A stretch of 64,000 bases of DNA from Cyathus striatus (GCA_025738555.1 JAOVFP010000007.1:2356001-2420000); one strand, 5' to 3'. Shown: positions 12,121-25,687, numbered from the stretch's first letter. A program made the numbers and translations. The notes: generated by a model from the letters alone, not told the origin.

Positions 12121-12600
12121 AGTTATAGAAGTTGTGGACTGTACAGCATGTACCCATGCACAAGCTAGCCATAGTGTAATAGTTATGCACACTATCCACT
12201 ATCATGTGAATGGGTATTATGTAATCATCACAACAATATTGGTTCAAACTATGCAACTATGCCATGCTCTACTAATTTATTTATGATACAAGTAAGTAAA
12301 ATAAGTAATAAACTACTAATTAATACAAGCTACCTGGAATCCATATGGATTCCAGGTGGAGTCCAGTATAGCAAATTCCTTCGGAATTCCAGCTGAAAGG
12401 CGGAATTTGGCCAATAATCCGGATTCCATATGGAATTCATCTGGAAAGCACCTGGACTGGAAAACTAAAATTTGGCTGGTGTCTCTGCCAAAACAAGTCC
12501 ACCTGGAGTCTGGATGGAGTCCGTGGAAATTCCGCAGACTTACCAGGGAGTCCACAGATTCCGTCTGGACTCTGGAAGGAATTTAGGGGGGAGTGTAAAG

Positions 12601-14458
12601 ACCTCGAAATTTGTCAGATAGCAATCACAAGTGAAGTGTATTGGTGTCATATCCTGTATCGCCTACCTCCAGACCTCTAGTCTCTTACTCCGCCATTTCC
12701 CTTTATTACTCCAGACTTTGATTACACTCTTATTATTACCTATTGATTACTGTACATAGATTACTCTTGTTTCCTTTCTTCTGTTCTACTGAGCTATCCC
12801 CTCAGTATTGTAGTATACATCTCATAGTGAGTCACTTATCATTCTTAAGTGCGCTACTATCTGTTTCACTTTACACTGCCATACATGCTCACTTCTCCGA
12901 CATGTTTTATTATGTTTAATTAGTTATAGTCTTCATTCTACATATGCCTACCCTGACCATACTTCTCCACCGGCCTTGGCCAGCAGCCCTTACTTACTCC
13001 AAGTCTCCAGTATTTAAGTAGTACTCGATTTGTACTTAGACCTTAGTTTCATATTGAACTATGTCCTCACCCTTCGTCTGACTTGAGTTACACCTCTTGT
13101 CTTCTTGGTAGAAGCATCATAGTTTGATGGTAGTCTTCAAAGATTATAAATGGATTAAAGAACTGATAACTGAGAGTTTTTGAGAGCAAGATTGGAGAGA
13201 AATGGTATTACAGTCATAATGTAAACAGTAGGGATTGGAAGTCAGGCTACATTGGGAATCGAACTTGGGACCTGCTGAATAGTAAGCAAGCTATATATAT
13301 CCTACTGTATTATTAGTACTCTTGTATTGATAGATTTCTGATTTCTGAATGAGAGGTGTCAATGTAAATATATACATGCATAGACCAGACATATTTTTAT
13401 AGGGAGTTATTTTACTGGGGTTTGCATTAGAAACTGAACTACTGTAGTTTATCAAAAAATAAATAAATTGTATTTTCTATAAACACAGAGTGACAGTGTC
13501 TTGCTACTCAACTGCTCAAGGAAATAGTCAAAGTTATTCAGTGCTACCATGAAGAAACCCTAGTGTAGGTAACCAAAGTACAAAATATAGAAGTATTTTT
13601 ATGAAAACTAACATTAGTGTTGGGAAAAATGGCAGTGATAAATAATAGGTCACAAGGTTGTGAAGCCAATAGCACTGTTATAGCTTATATGGTGTACAGT
13701 ATATCAACTGTGTATATATGTCTGAGTTGAAGGTGGCTTACTGAACTGTATTTGTAGTAATTGGACCAAATGTGTGAAGTGTTTGTATACTCCCTTATTT
13801 TGCAAATGTAGGGGCTGACTCACCATAAATTTGGGAAAGTCTCTGGTCCTTATGATCTCAAGCAAGCCCAAGTTACCAATCAGTGCAAATCATTCCATCA
13901 ATGTTGATGATTGATAAGATACTCATGATAATATGTGGTGTTGAAGCAACTATTTAAAGCTTATTCTAGAGCAGTGTTGCAAGTTTCAATACTATCCTAT
14001 TGAATTCTGGTCTGGCTTGGCAAGCTGTCAAGGGAATGAAGCCACTGTGGAAAAATATACAGATCAACATAAGACAGACTGCATTAGGTCAGGCAACAAT
14101 TTATTATTAACTCCTCCCATATAATATGAGCCATCCTCTGCTCATATCAATCTAAATTATAACTCAAGATAAACCAAAGGACAATTCAGTTCACTCAATA
14201 AAGTATGAGCACCTCATATTATCACTTACACTATTGATTCATCTAGTCCACAATTACTTACATTGAAGTCCATATAGATATATTATTCTATTTTACTGTA
14301 ATAAATTAAATACTTTATTGTTTGAGCACACATACTAGTTACCAGACGACCATGCTTCAGTTACTAAGTACTCAGTCTCACTTAAGTAAAATTCTGAAAC
14401 AGAGATTGTAATATCTTGCTGAGAAGCTGTGGTGCCAGACACCAGAGCTCAATTATAA
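12601..14458. other. Interior of 8.57-kb element, no gene seen
   Basis: 12620-13130 is pyrimidine-rich with a few CG. The rest is AT-rich with many stops in all frames. Nothing recognisable. Confidence 0.4.
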
Positions 14459-14773
14459 TTGATGCATTTGAGCATGGTCATTAGACTTTCCATATTGAAA
14501 GTCCCTTTGCATTCCATCTCACTGGAAGACTCCTACCAAATAGTTCTGGTAATTTACCATGCTCTAGTTCTAACCCAAGCTAGGATTGAGATGTTGTGTA
14601 CAGCATTAGCATTTTGTGTTCCCAAGGTTGTCAATGATCTGCATTGTGGTGTCCTGGCAGCATGCAGTTCAGGCTGGGAATATGATTGGTGGAATGGTGT
14701 TGCACATTGGTTGTTTCATCCTGATCTCCAGCTTTCTGGTCAAGATGTACTTAAGGAACTTGCAATGACATGA
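14459..14773 (+). CDS. Hypothetical ORF, possible decayed transposon exon
   Basis: A 104-codon frame (MMHLSMVIRL... to ...VLKELAMT). Beyond its stop, the same frame carries a CELCQ Cys pair and ends in a second stop, so it may be a fragment of a longer protein that lost frame integrity. No family recognised. Position, 230 bp inside the right TIR, suggests transposon origin. Confidence 0.25.
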   Translation: MMHLSMVIRLSILKVPLHSISLEDSYQIVLVIYHALVLTQARIEMLCTALAFCVPKVVNDLHCGVLAACSSGWEYDWWNGVAHWLFHPDLQLSGQDVLKELAMT

Positions 14774-15003
14774 ATGTCAGGAATATGTGAACTATGCCAG
14801 GAGAGGACAGTTAAGTAGATCAAGGAAAAGGGAACTTTAGTTAAGGAGGATGAATATACTATGAAGACTGTTACAGCACTGGTTGAGTGGCATGAATGTG
14901 GTCAACCAAATCAACTATCTATTACTTTTAGATAGTTACAGGACTTAATACTATAATAATGATATATTTTATCTACATTCATTCCCTAAAAAAAATTAGG
15001 AGA

Positions 15004-15195
15004 AGATGATAAAAGTGGTGCACTCACATGAATGTAAAAGTTCCACAAGTCAAAAAAGCTTTGGGGAATTAACAAAAAGTTTCAAGGGATTGACAAAAAG
15101 TTGCATGGGGTTAATAAAAAGTTGCAGGGAGTATGGTCCTGAAAATGTTGCATGGACATCAAAAAGAGTTAATAAAAGTGCACTTGGGCTGCCAT
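15004..15195 (-). repeat. Right TIR of the 8.57-kb element
   Basis: Inverted, diverged counterpart of 6626-6816, with three to four AAAAAGTT-containing units. It ends at CCAT (15195), followed by the TSD AGCCAATT (15196-15203). Confidence 0.75.
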
Positions 15196-15203
15196 AGCCA
15201 ATT

Positions 15204-15693
15204 TTTTATACCCCTCCCACATAGCTGTATAGATTGAGCAGTCATGGACTATACATGCAATCTTGTTCAAATTCTCAAAAGATGCCAGAGCAGTGGGATT
15301 TATCCTAGCATCCTAACATCCTAACATGATTTCATACACAAAAACACAGCAGTATTCTGCAGCTATAACTAGCTATCAATAGTGTTAGTTCAGAAGGGGA
15401 AAGAGGGGAAAGAGATAATAAGACATACTATTCAGCTTCAATTTGAGATCACATGACAGACCCAAATGCACAGAACACCATCCCAATGATGAGATGACAT
15501 CAATGCCTCACCACCCCCTCACCCCCATCTACAACCAAAATCTTCAGCCTACCCCCTCCTCATATTCAAGTACCACCCCCTATGGCCCCCATAATCCCTG
15601 TAAACACACTCCTTTCCTGAGAAATCAACCATCAAGACCCCATGCCCAAGTAATTGCCCATCCCATGCACATCTCACTGTCCACCAGTGGTTT
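15204..15693 (+). other. Spacer between elements, no gene supported
   Basis: A 98-codon Pro/His/Ser-rich frame (15443-15739) runs into the left TIR of the MITE and shows no domain, so I do not call it. Confidence 0.35.
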
Positions 15694-16874
15694 TCATTCT
15701 GATCAATTGCTGTCACTAACTAGTGAGAGTGTGCACTAGTTGGCCAGTGAGAGGTCATTGATTGCATTCTGGGTCAGAACACAATCAATGATTAAAATGG
15801 AATCAATAGTAAACTAGAAATCATTGTAGTATAAATCAATTACAATTGAAATCAATGGAGCTCAGTCTGAAATCAATACTTAGGTAGCATAGAAATCAAT
15901 CAATCTGTGAAATCATTAAAATGAAAAATCAATCAGAATGAAATCAACATAGAAATTAATTCAAATCCTTTGGTCCCCCACTACAGCTCAACATACAAGT
16001 AGGGTAGTTAACCATGTAGTAATAACCAGTGTACTATAGTACCATTTCTAGTCAACCTGCACAAATATACTTGATACATAGGTAGAAATCATTTGTACCT
16101 GGAAAATCAATCAATGTAAGGTAAAATCAATCAATGTAGGGTGAAATCAATCAATTTAAAGTGTAATCAATGCTATTATGTATGTGGAATCATTAAGAAA
16201 TCAATGAGATTAGATGATAAAATTATTGTTAAATCAGTACTACACATTTAGTGAGTACATATGTCAGTGATAAGTCATTATTCTTTTATTTTATCATTAT
16301 TATATCTGCTCTATTACAATTATGAAGTACCTAAGTACTTGTATGTTACATGTTATGGTCAATTAATTGAAAGAAAATACTGTGGGAATTATTTTCATAG
16401 TGTCTCAATAATGTCTGTTAACATTATCTAGATGTATACAAGGTGGATGAGAAAGTCATAGCACATTTTAAACAAATATTTGTTTATCTATCTAATAGAC
16501 TGGAATATATATCACATTAATAAATGATCTTTTAGTTAACTGGAAAGTATATATGTAATCATCAATTTCCCATTGATTACACTTTAAATTGATTGATTTC
16601 ACCTATAGAATGTAATTCTACTAAGTCCATGGCATTGATTTCACCCAACATTGATTGATTTCACAGATTGATTGATTTCTATGCTACCTAAGTATTGATT
16701 TCAGACTGAGCTCCATTGATTTCAATTGTAATTGATTTATACTACAATGATTTCTATTTTACTATTGATTTTTCTAATCATTGATTGTGTTCTGACCCAG
16801 AGTGCAATCAGTGACCTCTCACTGACCAACTAGTGCACACTCTCACTAGTTAGTAACAGCAATTAATCAGAATG
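15694..16874. mobile_element. 1.18-kb MITE-like element with about 250-bp TIRs
   Basis: 15694 onward (CATTCTGATCAATTGCTGTC...) is repeated in inverse orientation ending at 16874. The arms match well over about 250 bp, and the subterminal portion is rich in AAATCAAT and AATCAATCAAT units. Close to each end lies an 8+8 hairpin (AACTAGTG ... CACTAGTT, about 15718-15741 and its inverse near 16830-16853). No TSD is clear and there is no coding capacity. CpG is essentially absent. Confidence 0.7.
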
Positions 16875-16989
16875 ATAGCCATGACTCCACTGTCACCACT
16901 GTTAACAAACTCTCCCTTTCTCTACCCCAATGCATTCATGTATTCTTTACCCTAGTGTATTAGTTCTTTAGTGATTCACAAGGGTTTAC

Positions 16990-17912
<923 letters not shown>

Positions 17913-18152
17913 GGGCCTACAAATTTTGATGTTGCCCTGTGGTTTGACATTGCCCAGTGGCATTGCTAGTTAAATTGCCAATTGGACTTTGGTGTTGTCA
18001 TGACATTGCCTGACACTGCCCATGGACATTGCTAGCATTGCTATGTTGCAGTCTGGTATTGAAGTAGTAGTGGTGGTGGTGGTGTGAAAATACTGGCTTT
18101 AGAGTACTGAAGCAGCAATGCAGTGGAGTGGTGGAGTGGAGAGAGTATCCAT

Positions 18153-18175
18153 CTTCTTTGGAATTACCAAAGTAG
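18153..18175 (+). repeat. Hairpin motif copy b1
   Basis: Arms CTTCTTTGG and CCAAAGTAG around loop AATTA; 8 of 9 positions pair. Part of the covarying hairpin family discussed in the findings. Confidence 0.7.
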
Positions 18176-20523
18176 CAAAGTAGAAAAGTGGTGGCAATGC
18201 AAAAACAATGGTAAAGGAGTGTTGAGTCACATTACAAGTTAAGTAATAATTAAATACTTAGAATAGTGATTCCAAATATAATCATAAAACTCAAATCCTG
18301 AGGTGCAATTTCAGTAAGTATGAGGGGTGTAATTGTATTCAAATCCAAATTTAGATCAAGTTAAAAATAGAACAAGTAAACTTGGGCTATTCTTGTTCAT
18401 GCATCAAAGTGTTCAATGGCCAAATATTCAGTTTCAGTTTCAGTAAAATTGGTATGTATTTCTTGGTATCAAAACATCTCATAACTATATCTGATTCTTG
18501 TCTTTACACACCCTATCTGTGGGAGGGAAGAATGCCTGGCAGTTCTTGCCTTATCTCTTCCTTTTCCCCCTACTGTATACATTTCCTAGCTACTTATTTA
18601 CAAATTGCATAGTAATAAATTCCTATTATATCCTATTTGATTTATGGGTATTTCAATGGTCTGTGTATAAGCATCAACACCTAGACAGCAGTCAGCCAAT
18701 CATGCACATAGCCCAGCATGCCCCCTTTCTGCAATGCATGCTCATTTTAGTGTTCCATTGTTTACCTCCCTAATTGGGTAATCAGCTGATGCAGCAGTGT
18801 CAGCTGCTCCCATCAATTTCATTTACATTGGTCTCATGGGTCAGTTCCCCACTTCCATGCTCACTCCTGACCATCAAGGTACTTGGTCCCCATACTTTCT
18901 TTCTTCCTTTCCCCCCCTCTCATGCCCTCTCATTCTCTCATTCTCTCATTCTCATTTGTCATCGTTTCCATTTCAAGATCACTGGTCTCATGTCTTAGGC
19001 CCACTGAAAAATTGATCTATTACCTTCAAGTGGCATCTAGCAAATTATAGAATACAATTTCCATTTAGCATCATTGAGAGACATCTAACCAAGCTTAGAA
19101 ACAAGATCTTGGCAGCTTTAGGCATACATAAAAATGAAATACACCCTTCAAGCTCTTGATAAGAAAATCTATGCTCATCAAGTGAATTCTAGTGTGGGCA
19201 TGCTTTTGAGAAAGATGTCCAGGTAATTGTGTAAGGATATCATTTTCTTCTCTATATAATTGGGACTTACAACAATTCATGCTTGGTTCCTTCCTGCCAT
19301 GTCCACATATCCATGCTGGTAAGCTCACAAACTTCACAACTTCCCTTCCCTCTCACATCTGGCCTTTAGCTTCAGTTCAATATCCATAGCTGTACTGTGC
19401 AGTGTGCATTCAGTTATATTATCTGTGGCTCAGAAGGTTACTGGTACATCATTCACACATACACACATGTCTTGACATTGATGAACTCCTCACACAGGCA
19501 GACAGGCAATGACACTTCAAGTTCTGGTACCACATCGTCCCTGGATCGACATCCTCTTCATTACCACTGCTGATTTGACATCCCCAGTACATTTGCACAC
19601 TAGACTCATGTTCATTCCAAACCTGCTTTAGAAGTAAAAGTGGTCTGTATTCTGCAGTTTAGAGAAGGATAGGGGGGAGAATAGATTTGAGTCAGGGGTT
19701 TATGTATGCTAAAGGTTTGAATTTTCCATGAATTGAACTGCTGAGCTATCACTGACAGAAGTAGTGTATTTTGGTCAAGTTGAGTTGGCTACATTAGTTA
19801 ATAATCCTGTATTTATTTCAATACCATGTAATGTGATACCAATACATTTCTTTCATATCTTGCACTGTCCAAAATGCATATAAGTGGCTCAAATTTGAGG
19901 ATATGGCTATAATGAAGTTAAAATCTTGCTAGCTATTGCTATACACAGATATACTTGCCTAGAAATAGTACCCTCAGCAAATCTACTTTCTTTGAGCTCA
20001 ATATCAGCCTAGATACCAGTCAATATCACTAGAAATAAAATCTAGGTATTCTCATTTTTCTATGCTTATCTAGTGACATCTAAACCCTTGATCACACTAG
20101 ACCAGATGCAATGTCCCTAGATGGACTTCTCACTGGGTCTTAGGTCTTGTGTCTCAGGGTCTCAGTAAGTCTGTGTTCTATCAATTTCCACCTGTTGTAT
20201 CTCATGCTGACATTGTCACTAGTCATATTGTCTGTTCTAGTTTTTCTGGTACTTGTGTATAGAATGCATTGTCATTTTGAAATGTAAAAATGTATTTTAT
20301 TGGTTTAATGGTTTAAAACCAGTACTAACATGGAGTTTTATATGTTTTTTTAATAGGTTTTTGTATCCTTTGTTTAATTATGGGAGGCAGCATGGGAACT
20401 CAGCCCCTCCCCACTGTTTCCTTACTCAATGTGTTTGGTACTGTGGTCTCAAAGTCAAGACATAAAGAATTTAAATTTTAGGTACATTGTATTCTTTTAC
20501 ATGTGTATCAGAAGGGAGAGCAT
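18176..20523. other. Interior of 13.3-kb element, no gene seen
   Basis: Short frames at 18382-19015 are pyrimidine-rich, overlap each other and show no domain. No RNA gene is apparent. Confidence 0.35.
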
Positions 20524-20546
20524 CTACTTTGAAATTACCTAAGTAG
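20524..20546 (+). repeat. Hairpin motif copy b2
   Basis: Arms CTACTTTGA and CCTAAGTAG, loop AATTA. Outer six positions pair; the inner ones are decayed. Confidence 0.55.
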
Positions 20547-20712
20547 TGATGATGTGGTAATGGAGAGTGTGACACATCAGTCTTAGAGATCAGAGTAAAG
20601 CAAATTACCTAAGAATTTAAATTCCAGCTCAAGAATTGAACAGCAAACAAAAAATAGTATTGGCCTATTCCTGTAGTGTAGTGTCCCTACTTTTCACACC
20701 ACCATCACCTCA

Positions 20713-20793
20713 CTGCTTTGGTAGTTCTAAAGCAGAATTTCTTTATCTGTCATACCCCCCACCTCATTGTTTGCTTTGGTAATTCTAAAGCAG
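20713..20793 (+). repeat. Hairpin motif copies b3 and b4
   Basis: b3 (20713-20735): CTGCTTTGG, loop TAGTT, CTAAAGCAG. b4 (20771-20793): TTGCTTTGG, loop TAATT, CTAAAGCAG. All mismatches are G-T wobble-type. Confidence 0.7.
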
Positions 20794-21407
20794 TGTATAG
20801 TAGCAAACTGCCTGCAGTGTGATTCAGGAAATATTTGACATATCAAGATGTTCCAAATCAGATTATATAATCATGCATCACACTACATTGACATGTCCAT
20901 ATGTGTTCCACTTGTGCCCTCCACTCATCTACATCCCTGTTCACTCTCCTCATACTTTCCTCAAATTATACATCTTTGTGCACCATTCCAACATAATACC
21001 TATCCCCTGTGACACTCTGAGTTCTCAAAATAACTCTGACATTGGTACTGACACCAGACCCTGATGTTTGACAGGAAAACTCATCTCACAAACCTCAACT
21101 CATTGGACCTTTGTACTCAAGTTTTTCCATTTAATCTTTATGTTTCAAGCTATATTCTTTATAATAATCTCCATTCCTTCTCCCAATGTATACAGTCTTA
21201 CTTATTTTAGATTTATTGGTTTTTCTAGTATATAAATCCCTGTAGTTATTCTACAGAAATCTAATCAAGTTTCCTTCACCTTAGAAATCCCTAGATCAGA
21301 TGGATGTCTTGATTGACTCACTTATTTATTCTTTGTTTAAGTACACCCAACTGACTTACCACCTCTTCAGCAGATTTCCTTCTTCTCTCATCCCACCATC
21401 TCATCAA

Positions 21408-21538
21408 CTGCTTTGGTAATTCTAAAGCAGATACTCGTGCTCATTCTCAACTGCTTGGAAGGCTCATTACTGACACTACCAACACCTTCCTAGTTTTTCA
21501 TTTAATTCTGTATGCCTGCTCTGGTAACTCCAAAGCAG
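21408..21538 (+). repeat. Hairpin motif copies b5 and b6
   Basis: b5 (21408-21430): CTGCTTTGG, loop TAATT, CTAAAGCAG. b6 (21516-21538): CTGCTCTGG, loop TAACT, CCAAAGCAG. The two are about 100 bp apart, in sequence without other recognisable features. Confidence 0.7.
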
Positions 21539-21589
21539 AGTGCCATGTATGACAACTATGAATTTTGCAAGTGACATTGCCCCTCTGAA

Positions 21590-21725
21590 GATTGACATTG
21601 CCTGACATTGCCTGACATTGCCTGACATTGCTGTGGCATTGCCCATGGACATTGCTGGCATTGCAGTGATATTGCCTGTAACATTGCTGTGGCATTGCCC
21701 ATGGACATTGCTGGTGTTGCTTGAT
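21590..21725 (+). repeat. GACATTGCC / GCATTGC direct-repeat cluster
   Basis: Tandem TGACATTGCC units (at least four in a row around 21592-21632) followed by GGCATTGCCCATGGACATTGCTG repeats spaced about 58 bp. The same words occur at the left end (17940-18020) and, inverted, at the right end (31165-31195) of the 13.3-kb element. They are probably subterminal or internal copies of its terminal motif. Confidence 0.6.
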
Positions 21726-22648
21726 ATTGCTAGTGTTCCCTCATGTTGCCCTACAAAGTGAGAATAGGGTATGATGGAGTACATTGTAATGGGTTTGCCA
21801 TTGGCATCAGAAAACTCATTACTCATCTCATTCACCCTCTCCTGCCGTTCTCCCCCAATGCTGACACCTCCAAATCACCATGAATGCTGCAATTATGCAT
21901 CAAAAACTCAAGACCATTGGTATTGCACTACCAAGGGTCACTGAATACCACAATTTACCATACCAACAGCCATGTCATCGCCTCAAGTCCCTCTCCCCCA
22001 AGCTTTATTCTACAAAATTTTAGTCTAATTCATTGCTGCAGCTTATGTTTCATACTTTACCATATTCTCTCCAAAATCTATGATCTCAAACACCAATAAC
22101 CCCCATTGTTTCAACCATTCCTTGTTAAGTAACTTCTTTATTCTAAATTTCTATAAAACTCATGTATCTACTTCCACCCAACTCAGTGACATTCCCCCTT
22201 CTCACCATCAAGTTTTGAGTTTCTGTTTTTGTCTCCAGCTTATTGTCAGTATTCTCAACTTCTGTTCCACCATTTCAATTTCAAAATCCATCTAAGGATG
22301 CCATGTCTGGTCTAGTAACATCAAGGGACCAGCTATTGCTAGATAGGCATATAAAAAGGAGAATATTTAGATTTTTTCTAGCATGCTCAAAGCTCATCTA
22401 GGCTAGTATAATACTTAGAAAATGACAGATTTCCCTAAATGCAATATCTAGCAACATCTAGTGACATATAGGTGCACTGTAATCATGTCTATGTGCTAAT
22501 ACTTATTGAATATGCTTTGAAGAGGGATATTTAAACTGATAAAGATGTATTATGTATGCAGCTAGAGATACATATTTAATTTACCTATGGACTAAATCAT
22601 TACTACTACTATTACTACCATACTACGTGAATGCACAAGATGCATAAG
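21726..22648. other. AT-rich stretch without gene
   Basis: Contains CTAGTGACATCTAG-like words near 22380-22460 that also appear near 20080 and 31120-31140. Otherwise nothing recognised. Confidence 0.3.
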
Positions 22649-22764
22649 TGTCAGCCAATTTGATCACAAATTGCTCAGGAAAAATGAGTGCTAGTGATTC
22701 TAAATCTCCACCAAAAAAATGAGTGCCATTTTTATAAGGCATATCCAGTAAATGTAATGGAGTG

Positions 22765-23172
22765 GTGATCATTGGCACTCATTTATGTATTGGTATTGAC
22801 TACTAGGAGATTATATTAGTATAGTATAGGGCCACTCAAAAGTGATCATTTGAATAATATTAGAAGGTGATCATTGGCACTCATTTATGTATTGTTGTTG
22901 ATTATGAGGGAATTATATTAGTATAGTATGGAGGCACTCAAAAGTGATCATTTTGATAGTATTAGAAGGTGATCATTGGCACTCATTTATGTATTATTGT
23001 TGATTACTAAGGGATAGTATTAGTGTAGAATGAGGGCACTCAAAAGTGATCATTTAATGAATATTAGGAGGTGATCATTGGCACTCATTTATGTATTGCT
23101 ATTACTGATTACTAGTTGATCTGCACTTCACATATTTCCCATGCTTTGCATTTGTCACATACTTCTGACATG
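22765..23172 (+). repeat. 102-bp tandem repeats in left TIR
   Basis: Four units with exact 102-bp spacing of the word GTGATCATTGGCACTCATTT. Each unit also carries GGGCCACTCAAAAGTGATCATTT or a variant, which is an internal inverted version of the same TGATCA-centred motif. The same 102-bp spacing is kept in the inverted right TIR. Confidence 0.85.
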
Positions 23173-23200
23173 TCATGTTGGTCATGCATATTCCCGCACA
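23125..23200 (+). repeat. Minisatellite segment 1
   Basis: CACATATTTCCCATGC... units of about 24 bp, broken off at 23200 by the next element. The same array resumes at 25688. Confidence 0.6.
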
Positions 23201-24288
23201 GCAGGTTTTTAGCTGTCATGTACTGATCAGTGTTGTGCTGTAGTGAGACCTGTAGTGGATGCTGTCATGTAAGATCTTTCAAGATCATCAGTCACAGGCA
23301 TGATAGTAAATTGAGCTGGTTTACAAACATGTGATAGCAGGTGATCACAATGAAATACTATTGGATAACCTGGAACAGTTTCTAAATTTAATCCAAGCCA
23401 GAATAGCTGAGCCTGCATGCAACATTCATGCCTCACATGAACGTCATCATGAGTCTGTCTTTATCATGTGTTAATCTTGTAATAATTTATCTTCTGTATA
23501 GAATTTTAATTAGGATTTATAATGGTGTCCTTACAATAGGTATGTATAAAATAGTGTTAATTAGGTTATACTTCAGGTACAATATTGCTGTCCACAAAAA
23601 AACATGCGAAGGTAGGTATCTGCTTGGTTTAAAATATGTATGCTTCAATGTGGAATTGAACTTTTGACTGCATGACATAAAAACTGAAATTACAGTGATG
23701 TTCTACTGTTAGTCCATGTAATGACATATAAACTAGATGATAATATCCATTTATTGTGTACTGTTCACTCACTGGTAAACCTTTGTTTCTCTCTCCTTCA
23801 TTGAACCTTCCACTGCACACAATAAACATGGTTTGCAGCACATTGGTATAATTCTTCTATGTACTTTTGTTTGCCAGTGGGAAGAGCTCATAATGTCTGA
23901 ACTCTCTGAGCACTTCACATTGACTCTAATCCATGGTTTTTGATAGTTCATAGATTTATCATAGATACAACATTAAATATTGGACATCTGATCATGAATG
24001 CAGTATCCTATCTTTCATAATGAAGTATAGAAATAAAATATAACAATGGCTACTAAATCATGCACTGTGTATGAATTGAACACACAAGCTCATCTTTTCC
24101 AGTCATTTGTGCCTGTAATTGTCATTTCTCAAATATATTACATTAATTTTATTGTCACATGGCTGTAAACTGGTTCAACTAAATGTCACTTTTGTGTGAC
24201 TGATGATCTCGAAGATCTACATGACAGCATCCACTACAGGTCTCATTACAGTGCAACACCAATCAGTACATGACAGCTGAAAACCTGC
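23201..24288. mobile_element. 1.09-kb TIR element, no coding capacity
   Basis: 23201-23320 (GCAGGTTTTTAGCTGTCATG...) reappears inverted at 24170-24288 with moderate divergence. Interior frames (23227-23951) are short and unrecognised. The TSD is at most a dinucleotide (CA). CpG-poor, hence relatively old. Confidence 0.6.
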
Positions 24289-24296
24289 CATGCCAT

Positions 24297-25687
24297 TGTG
24301 GAGGAGATAACTCAAAGATGCGTGGCGAGCGTCACACCTGACTGATAGAATATAACTACAATAATCCTAGAATAGAGGAGTTAGCTCTTAGAGACGACAG
24401 CGAGAACTTAGCAATTCGAATTCTGGTTATGTTTTGACCTTTCCTGTAGACCTTCTAGCTCAGAGGGCTCAACGGCGCACGCAAAATTAAAGTCAAAAAG
24501 GGAGGTAAATTTTCCTCAGGTCAAACCTAAGGTATATACATGTGCGGCAACCAAAAGGGAATAGCGCACGCGTGCTCTCACGTCACCAGTGCCCAGAGAA
24601 ACATAACCTAAGCACAAGAATATGAAATGGAAATATCATAGCAATAGTAATGAAATGAGAGACACGAAAAAAGGTAACAACCGTAACGTACAAAAGAGAC
24701 CGTGTTTTAGAACATAAGATAGGACTCACCACACCAAATACCACTAAGACTTCCGGACAACACTGGCTACTCGCACTTGACGCGACCACGAAACGCACGA
24801 TGGAGCAGAGACGAAACACTACTACCCTCCCCAGAGGTAGCAGCGCGGCAGTGGGCTAGGCTGCGGCTCAACATGCGCATGAATGGTGGTGGGGTGCTCA
24901 GCGAGGTCCTTCGGCCGACGGAGTACCCGGAGTGGGAGTGGAGAATGTAAATTCTAGAACAACAAGGTAGCAGTAAAACGAGGGTCACGATAACAGATAA
25001 AAGAAAGAGAAAAAACGATCGAGAGGAATTTGAAATAAAGACGAACGGAATATAATTATCCCATAGCCTCGACCCAGCTCCCTGTTCCTTCCACCAATCG
25101 ACGCAATACATGACGAGGGTAAACACCCGCTCACCGCATATCGGTATGTGAAACACCGGTCTTGAGGGCGAAAAGAGAGGCTTGAGGATTGACAGAGGGG
25201 TCTTGATTGGGGTAAAACCCTAAGCCCTGGCGCCTTGAACTGTCCGACGGTCGTCCACAGAGGGCCTTGACGAGACCTTGGATGTCTTGTACATCCGATT
25301 GACGGAGAGCAGAAGCCTAGAGACGAAGAGGAGTTGCAGAAGCAGAAGCAATAAGTAGAGTGAGTAAGAGTAGCCGAGACGTGTTATGGTGCAAGCGGAA
25401 CGCGACAGCGCACAGGCGAGTCACGTGCTGTTTGGCAACAGCTTCCCTATGTTTGGTCAGACCGCGCCGCGTCTCTAAGTCCACGCAAATATAAAGAAGA
25501 TATAGGAAACCGAATACACCATTTGCACAGCATATCGTAAGACCAAAGTAAAGGTTTAGGAATGAAGATATAATGTTTTAGTATAAGTAGAAATAGTTAA
25601 AATTGTATATAAGTTGAATAAAATGAATTAAACTCGAAATGGAATATAGTACTAGGTTATACCAGTACACCAACTACTCCCTCCACA
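24297..25687. mobile_element. CpG-rich LTR-like insertion, 1.39 kb
   Basis: Begins TGTGGAGG and ends CCTCCACA, an inverted 8-bp pair with TG...CA ends. It is flanked on both sides by CCAT (24293-24296 and 25688-25691). GC and CpG content jump sharply at both borders, so this is a younger insertion in a CpG-depleted host. Length and ends fit a solo LTR. Minus-strand frames at 24583-25156 have no recognisable domain. Confidence 0.55.

Larger units (their letters stand above)
10818..12600. mobile_element. Nested non-autonomous element with satellite core
   Basis: The ends are inverted relative to each other: TTTACCCTCCCCCC at about 10818 and GGGGGGAGTGTAAA ending at about 12600. Just inside both ends are clusters of short motifs built on TGGAGTCCA, CCAGATGG and GGAATTTCCGG (10840-11010 and 12330-12590). 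The core is the 19-bp satellite described next. I cannot read a clear TSD. No coding sequence is evident. Confidence 0.55.
6626..15195. mobile_element. 8.57-kb TIR DNA transposon with 8-bp TSD (DDE integrase-like)
   Basis: Ends are read directly: left terminus ATGGTGGCCCAAGTGCAC at 6626 and right terminus the inverted form ending CTTGGGCTGCCAT at 15195. Both are flanked by the identical 8-mer AGCCAATT (6618-6625 and 15196-15203). TIRs run about 190 bp and contain tandem units of roughly 21 bp (next entries). Inside are a broken integrase-like transposase (minus strand, about 9960-10640), a three-exon unknown gene (7870-8803, minus) and a nested element (10818-12600). An 8-bp TSD is typical of hAT, P and KDZ elements, yet the recognisable DDE domain is integrase-like, so I leave the superfamily open. 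The interior is strongly CpG-depleted, suggesting an old, once-methylated copy. Confidence 0.8.
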
